Shown here in pieces: positions 57,555 through 64,000 of a DNA stretch of 64,000 nucleotides. The DNA is taken from contig NC_088304.1 in assembly GCF_032854445.1 (NCBI RefSeq), positions 2,542,001-2,606,000 on the forward strand, in the 5' to 3' direction. This stretch comes from Liolophura sinensis (Eukaryota; Mollusca; Polyplacophora; Chitonida; Chitonidae). A program made the translations under genes and the position numbers. The first letter of the stretch is position 1. Each line of letters begins with the position of its first letter. The notes below the pieces were generated by a model. That model did not search any database and had not been told where the DNA came from. It was given only the letters and a program-made list of their open reading frames with translations.

Positions 57555-58100
57555 TTGTTGGGAAATTCCAGCTATGTCAAAACCGTGATAAACCAAGACC
57601 GACACGTAGATGTAAAAGTCTGTGGCCTGGCGAAGGCACGCAAGTTACTGGTGTCCGACGCCTTAGAAGTGGTAGGCAGCAAGAGGACCATTTGTTATAA
57701 CCTACCATGTGGTAGCAGTACGCCAAACTCTGTATGTTGGACGCGCACGTCGGCGCGCACGACCTTGTCTGACCGGGACTGGGACTGTGGGCAACGTACG
57801 AAGCAGAGCGGGACAAGTGGTTGCCCCGACGCAACCACTACGACTTTGATAAACGCACTCCGGGGCTCTTCAAAGATCAATAGCTTGTGTTCGAAGACAT
57901 ACTATTGTTATGGCGAGGGGTCGAATGGCAAAGACATACTCTTCTGCACAGGCAGCGCGCGGAGGTGTAGACAAGGACGTATACCTCTTCGTGTTGTGCA
58001 ACCATCAAAGCGCGAGTGGAGTGAACCAAAGAATACGCATGCGGGGAAACAGCGTAAAGTACTGCCGGACGGTGTAAGCACCACTTACCTGGACAGCTGA
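57555..58100 (+). pseudogene. polB: Polinton DNA polymerase B, C-terminal remnant (unit 4)
   Basis: A 181-codon open stretch from the NSSY motif B segment (57563-57577) to the TGA at 58098-58100. True coding parts lie in more than one frame: GNSSYVKTVINQD at the start, then, in another frame, the ATYEAERDKW and DKRTPGLFKD segments, then INSLCSKTYYCYG and the DGVSTTYLDS end. Lacks the upstream exonuclease and motif A. Confidence 0.7.
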
Positions 58101-58229
58101 CCTGACTGCCAACGACTTTTGTACTATGATATTATGTGTTGCAGTGAAGGCGAAATAAATGCAAGTGAAACAAACTGTATGCCAATGTCATCTCATTGAC
58201 CATTCATTTATGGAATGGGGTAAATACGC

Positions 58230-58640
58230 CTAGAACAGGCAAACACGGAAAGTTATTACCACCAACTGGTTGTGATAAAAACACCAGGGCTGGGCCTGGT
58301 CCGCCCAGTCGAACACCATGACAACGTGACGCCCTCTATCCCGCTGGGTTAAGTAATACACGCAAAACTGCCCGCACACAGCCGTGTCCAGACGCAGCCG
58401 CCGATCATTCCACGTTCAGTGGTGTGTTCTCCGGTTGAGCCAAGCGGTAATATCAGCACGGATAGGTGACAGTCCGTAAGAATCCAAGTATTCTCCCTGG
58501 AGACGGAATGGCTTCGGGCAAACGTCAATGAAAACGCTCACACAGTGTTGCCCAAGGCGGAGCCACTCGGCGAAGGAGGTGGTCCTGAGTGTAGACATCC
58601 CCCTACCTCCAACACTCACACGCACGGTGTCCGTGTCCGC
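58230..58640 (-). pseudogene. Polinton adenain-like protease (unit 4)
   Basis: Same as 2430-2840. The residue after the catalytic His is Cys, not Trp (GQHC), and the shared in-frame TGA is present at 58418-58416. Confidence 0.65.
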
Positions 58641-58986
58641 CGGTGCGGCGCGTCGCCTGTTGCGCCGTGTCTATGGTATTTAAGTGGCAAAGTCACAGAG
58701 TACGTTTCGGCTTTCCGTCATTAATTTGGCAAACCGCATCTCCAGGTGCAAATCCCCTTTCTGGACCAGGTGGCCCTGTGATCGTCGTGGAATTTGAATG
58801 TCAAGTCGAAACAAAACAGCGCCCTGTCATTGGCGAACGTGGTGCGGAGGATGTTGTTCCATTCGTCGTGGAACACATTTCCCGTGTTGGTAAAGAGGTT
58901 CATGTACGTTACGACGAAATTCACGTTATCAAAGTCGGGTGTCAGGGGCTTGGCAGGAATTTGACGCCCGCCGTCATGCAAGACAA
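58616..58986 (-). pseudogene. Polinton major capsid protein, C-terminal exon (unit 4)
   Basis: Same as 2816-3186, including the TAA at 58723-58721 and an intact acceptor AG at 58987-58988 (CT on the plus strand). Confidence 0.7.
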
Positions 58987-59880
58987 CTGTTAAGAAAGTA
59001 CGTCAGATGCAAGCAAGGGTCCCTGACATAACACAAACACTAAATTGTCCCGACACTCACCCAGTTACTGCGCGCGACCTGACGTCACAGCAGCCAGACG
59101 ATAGCGAAGCGATTTTTTTTAGGGTAGGGAGATCCACTCTTCTTTCGCTAATTGACGCACAAGATTTTGGATACTTTGATACATGTGCATTTAGTGTTGC
59201 TTGATCATTTTTCGGCGCGACGTAACCAGACGGGCACTTGCAAATCAGGTCACACAATAACACAGGACGCAATCACAGACTGCACTCATATACGGCATTT
59301 ATCTGATATAAATGTAAACAAAGCATTTACTGAAGTGTACCCTATACATATTTCTTCAATTTTCATTAGTTAGATCGACCGTTGGTCTTGTTATTTCTTT
59401 GATAACTGTGGAAAATTAAAGCCTTCAAAATCTCCGTTGTAGATCATGACGTCACTCCACGCTCAAGAATATGAACGTGCTGATCTATTCGATGTTTGTT
59501 GATAAATGATTTCATGTATTTTGCTGTGGAAAAATATGCTGCACTGAATTTATGAGAAATTTGTAGACCTGGGTTAGCATGTTTACAAAGTTGGAATGGC
59601 ATAAGTAGTCATATATTGTTTTCCTTTTGTATTATGTAAGAGAAAACGTTACATGTTTGTAATATTACTTACCGAACGTTACCGATGTTGTTTGTGTTAA
59701 TGTGTTTGTATTAAGATTGTGTAGTACACTGACATAGTGTTTATTTCATCAGTTTGTGATACGATCATTAATGCTATTTTATCTCTTTCTGTTTTTACAG
59801 AACGCACGTGTATTCAAGAGAATACAGTGTTTGTTAAGAAAAAATCTCCGTAATAGTTGTTAACTTCATTACTTTCCGAC
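58987..59880 (-). other. Intron-like segment (unit 4)
   Basis: 894 bp, same length and same GT and AG ends as unit 1. Carries the two TGACGTCA octamers. Confidence 0.5.
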
Positions 59881-60257
59881 CAGCAACGAAGTTTGTGTGG
59901 AAGTGCTGGAAATGAAAAGCGTTTTTATCGTAGGTCCCGTTCAAGGCCGTGTTGCTCTCGCATCCCTCGAACAAACCCCAAAACAGGTTTTGCTCGTTGA
60001 CGAGGGTGTGCCCTGATGCCTTTGGGCATGGGGACATACTTGGCCAGCAAGTGACGGATGCGGTGCTTGGCAGGGGCTTTGTCCAACATCAAGGCAAACG
60101 CGTCCTTCAATGGGGTGAGTCGGATGCGGTCGGTCACGTTTTTGAGCAGGTGACAGCGTTGCGGGAATATGTCGCAGTGAAGGCGGTCCAGTATGTCTAC
60201 CGACCGATTTCGGCAATGAGGTGCAGTCTTTTGGAAACGACTGGTCCTTTCATCCAT
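59881..60257 (-). pseudogene. Polinton major capsid protein, central part (unit 4)
   Basis: Same as 4081-4459, with one additional frame disturbance near 59985-60000 that splits the frame into 59834-60037 and 59925-60257. Confidence 0.7.
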
Positions 60258-60835
60258 CCTGTCATCCTGTACTTCCCTTTCTTGTTCACCAGCTGCAACA
60301 GAGGCACCAGCGTGTCTTCCACCACAGGTGGCTGGACAATGTCCGTGTACACGTACAGCGTTATTGTAGTCGCTTGTAAATCTTCGGCCCCGACGTGTAT
60401 CAGATCCGCCGTCCCCATTATCCAGCGGTACGACAAATTCAAAAGCTGCTGCAGATGCGGGCTGAAACCGAGCACCAATTGTTTCCGAAGGCGTTTGGCG
60501 TATTTCCGCTGCACATCATCGAAACTGGAGGGGATGTTCGTGTCGGTCAACAAGCCTGTCAGGGCATTGGCGAGCGCGTTGGGCGATGGGTAATAACCTT
60601 CTGGTGAGGATAACTTGTGCTTAGCGCGGTGCGGATCATCTTTGGAATCTACGACATACCGCACTCCGCATTGCTGCACGTTGAACCAGGTGAGGGGCTA
60701 CCATATTTCTTCCAACCCACATTCCCAGCAGTCACGCAAATGCATGGGCTGTGGCAGTTTCGTGGTGAAATGCGCCAAGTTATTATTGAGGAAGTAGCGG
60801 AGACAGTTGTTACTGGATAGCGTCACGTAAAACAT
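60197..60835 (-). pseudogene. Polinton minor capsid (penton-like) protein (unit 4)
   Basis: 213-codon frame from ATG 60835-60833 with the shared in-frame TAG at 60700-60698, otherwise open to 60197. Very similar to 4399-5037. Confidence 0.7.
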
Positions 60836-61169
60836 GTTGGTGGGACGATTTCCTCTTTCCACCCCGCGCGGTATTTAATACGGACTCCACTTCCACGAAG
60901 GAGCGATGGCTGGAGACGGACGCAGTCCCGGTCGCCGCTGTTGTCGCCGCGTGGGTCCGCGTGGTGTGGTGCAGGCGGTGGTAGTAGTGGTGGTGGTGGT
61001 GCTGAGTAGCCGAGACCGGGCGCGCAGAGATCGTGGTGTGGAGGATTTTCTAGGCCGGGGTGGTGTGTCCCTCTGTCCCCGCACCCACACACGGCAGCGA
61101 TCGCTCGATTGCTCGGTGTCGACTCATCATGTCCGGCTGCGTACCCAGTCTCGCGGGATGTTAATGGCT

Positions 61170-61870
61170 CTCAGCCTGCAGGTGAAGTCCTCCCGGCCCG
61201 TGAGTTGGAAGTGTTGTCTTTCATACAATGGTCGTAGACCAAGTCGATCATGTTACGGTCGGGGACGGTCTTTCCATGGAAGGTAGGTTCTCCGCGGTCC
61301 GTCCACCCGCTGGTGGGGCTTTGTTTGACATACTTTGTCAACGCTCCCGTCGAGCAGGCTCACCTGCCATTGGCTGTCCATAGCCCATACCACGACCCGG
61401 TTACGAGCGTAGTACCGTCGAGCGGACCGACACGCGGGCCAGACTCACTTTGAGTCCTTGTTGATGAGCTGCGTTGAGCAAGGGCTGCACGCCGCTGTAA
61501 GCTGCTAGGCTGTCCGGCTCATAGTGCACTACATGGAGAGTATCATCGACAGGGTCTTGGTTGTTGATTGCGTGGCTGACCCCGCCTCCCGCCCCCTCTG
61601 CTGCTGCCGGAAAGGTGGCTGGCGGCCGGTGCGAGGCATGGTCCCGTGTCGTTCCTACGTGTGTCTGATGATAAATATAGGTGTGGTCTGGCGGAATGCA
61701 CGGTCGAGAGTGTGTTGACACCAAGACAGCGTATTTTTTAGGATTCGAATCCCAGTGTTGTCGAGTTGGGAGACGGTCTTGTCCCCTCCCCACTGCGCTG
61801 TGTGACTCAGAAGCTAGCCAGCCAATCAGCACGGCCACACGCCATGTACGGCCGCCAGAACGGCACACAA
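61170..61870 (-). pseudogene. Polinton integrase and adjoining gene remnant (unit 4)
   Basis: Same as 5340-6040, with 26 bp (CCTGCAGGTGAAGTCC region, 61174-61200) that unit 1 has lost. The right inverted repeat stub follows at 61843-61886. Confidence 0.55.
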
Positions 61871-61887
61871 AAAGGCCGGCACTGGCT

Positions 61888-62430
61888 ATACTATACTATA
61901 GTATACTATTTACCATACATAAAAAACACTATATAATATACTATACGACTACAATACTATACTATACGACTATTATACTATACTGTGTGACTGGTATACT
62001 ATACTGTACTTTGCACTATACTATACACTATACTATACTACACCATTCTATATATTATACTACATTGTACTACACTGTACTACACTATACCATACTACAC
62101 TATACTAAACTACACTACATTACATTGCACTACACTACACTACACTACAATATACTACACTACAATATGCTACACTACAATATATTACCGTATACTAAAC
62201 ACTATGCTGTGCTGTGCTGTGCCTGCCATGCCATGCCATCCCATGCCCTGCTATGTTATGCTATGCTATGCTGGGCTATTACATGCTAAGTATGCTATGT
62301 CATGCCATGCCATGCCATGCCATGCCATGCCATGCTATGCCATGCTGCGCTATGCTGGGCTATGCTGTGCTATGCTGTGCTATGCTATGTTATACTATAC
62401 GATACTGTTACATTATACTACACATCAATA
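61888..62430 (+). repeat. Pentanucleotide satellite (unit 4, first block)
   Basis: Counterpart of 6056-6560. A GCCAT run near 62302-62335 is longer than in unit 1, so repeat number changed after duplication. Confidence 0.85.
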
Positions 62431-62454
62431 ACGCCACTTCAATGCGCATCGACC

Positions 62455-62805
62455 GTACCTTCCCTGCAGCAACCTGTGGAAGGCCGTGGGCCTCCCCTGG
62501 GCTCTGCGCGGTTTCCTCCAACCATTATGCCTGCCGCCGTCGTATAAGTGAAATATTCTTGAGAACGGCTTAAAACACTAATCGAATAAATAAAAAAATA
62601 AATGCAAAAACGGCTATGGAAAAATATACTACTATACTACACGACAATTCACTATACTATTCAAGTCCAGTTCATGCTGGCTTCCTCTACGGCCGTACGT
62701 AGAAAGAACTGACAGCAACCTGCGTATGATTGTGGGATTTCCACTGCTCTGCCCGGTCGAAGTACGGCGTAAAACACCAATCAAATAAAAAAATATATAC
62801 GCTAC
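62455..62805 (+). mobile_element. Two SINE 3' tail fragments (unit 4)
   Basis: Counterparts of 6585-6750 and 6845-6945 in the same order and spacing, confirming homology of this flank to unit 1. Confidence 0.6.
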
Positions 62806-64000
62806 ACTATACCTATACTATACTATCATATGCTATACTATACTATACTATACTATACTTATACTACACTACAGTATACCACACTACACTACACTACACT
62901 ACACTAAACTACAATATACTTTAATATATCATACTATACTATACTATTCTTTACAAGATTAGACTAGACCAGACCAGACTAGACTAGACAACACCACACC
63001 ACACCACACTATTGTTCTATACTATACCACACTACACTTCTACTACACTACACTACACTACACTTATACTACACTTATACTACACCATACTATACTTCTA
63101 CTATAATACACTACACTATACTTATACTATGCTATACTATACTACACTATACTTATACTACACTACACTACACTATACTTGTACTACACTACACTTCACC
63201 ACACTACACTATACTTTAGTATACTATTCTCTACTCTACTCTACTACACTCTGCTACACTCTACTCTACGCTACGCTACACTACACTACACTACACTTTA
63301 ATATACCATACTATACCATACCATACTATACTATAATATAATATACTATACTTCTACTGCACTACAATTATAATACACTTATACTACACCACACTATACT
63401 TCTACTATACTACACTACACTACACTACACTATACTAACTCTATGCTATACTATACTACACTACACTACACTATACTATACTTAAACTACACTACACTAC
63501 ACTTCACGTTACCACACAACACTATACCTCAAGACACCTTAATATACCATACTATACTATACCTTAAGATACCTTTATATACCATACTATACTATACCTT
63601 AGGATACCTTAATATACCATACTGTACTATACCTTAAGATACCTTAATATACCATACTATACTATACCTTAATATACCATACTATACTATACCTTAAGAT
63701 ATCTTAATATACCATACTATACCATACCATACCATATCATACCACACTATACTATACTATACTATACTATACTATACTATACTATGCTATACTATACTAT
63801 GCTATACTATACTATGCTACACCACACTATACTTTTACTACATTTATTCTACACCACACTATACTTCTACTATAATACACTATACTACACTATACTTATA
63901 CTATGCTATGCTATACTACACTACACTACACTATACTAATACTTTTGTATACCATACTATACTACACTTTACTATACTCTTCACGGCTCTACTATACTCT
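62806..64000 (+). repeat. Pentanucleotide satellite to window end (unit 4)
   Basis: Follows the order of 6945-8360, including the 35-bp higher-order repeat at 63530-63720. It lacks the second copy of the roughly 250-bp segment found at 7440-7680. Cut by the window end. Confidence 0.85.

Larger units (their letters stand above)
55574..64000. repeat. Tandem array unit 4 (truncated by window end)
   Basis: The visible 8.4 kb follow unit 1 closely from the synthetase flank through the Polinton remnant into the pentamer field. They include the same SINE tails and the same 35-bp higher-order repeat. A notable difference from unit 1 is an intact tail of the polymerase remnant, which unit 1 has lost. 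Confidence 0.85.

Overview
The window is nuclear DNA from an invertebrate animal, most likely a mollusc. Three things support this: tRNA-derived SINEs with tails of a kind I associate with gastropod and bivalve genomes, I/Nimb-type LINE and BEL/Pao retroelement debris, and long AT-rich intergenic DNA with spliceosomal splice signals. There are no bacterial-style operons, rRNA genes or CRISPR arrays. The species cannot be named from the sequence alone.

The dominant structure is a tandem array of a 14.5 to 21.5 kb segment, present as four copies: unit 1 about 1-21527, unit 2 21528-36030, unit 3 36031-55573, and unit 4 55574 to the window end. Each unit starts (left to right) inside the 5' part of a minus-strand acyl-CoA synthetase-like gene. 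It then carries that gene's 5' flank, a decayed Polinton/Maverick (virus-like DNA transposon), a large pentanucleotide satellite field, SINE, minisatellite and other repeat debris, and about 3.5 kb of quiet 3' flank. The next synthetase copy follows. Copies at 20119-21784 and 34622-36287 are intact single long coding exons. The copy at 54187-55830 is broken by a 22-bp deletion. A fourth is cut by the left window edge.

The Polinton remnant keeps recognisable pieces of protein-primed DNA polymerase B (plus strand), an adenain-like protease, the double-jelly-roll major capsid protein, the minor capsid (penton-like) protein and an integrase (all minus strand), between partial inverted repeats. 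Its breaks (in-frame stops in protease and penton genes, a missing capsid N-terminal half) are shared between units, so it was dead before the array amplified. The capsid gene is interrupted by an intron-like segment of about 0.9 kb.

Units differ by later events. A 5.6 kb I/Nimb-like LINE sits only in unit 1 (10325-15916). A BEL/Pao fragment replaced the middle of the Polinton in unit 3 (39905-43118). Units 2 and 3 share a right-hand segment with a Crypton-like recombinase remnant. Units 1 and 4 share another right-hand segment. The pentanucleotide field follows a strict pattern, (RCYRY)n, which is stop-free in all three sense frames and so produces long meaningless Tyr-Thr-Leu-His reading frames. 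The only genes likely to make functional protein are the two intact synthetases.
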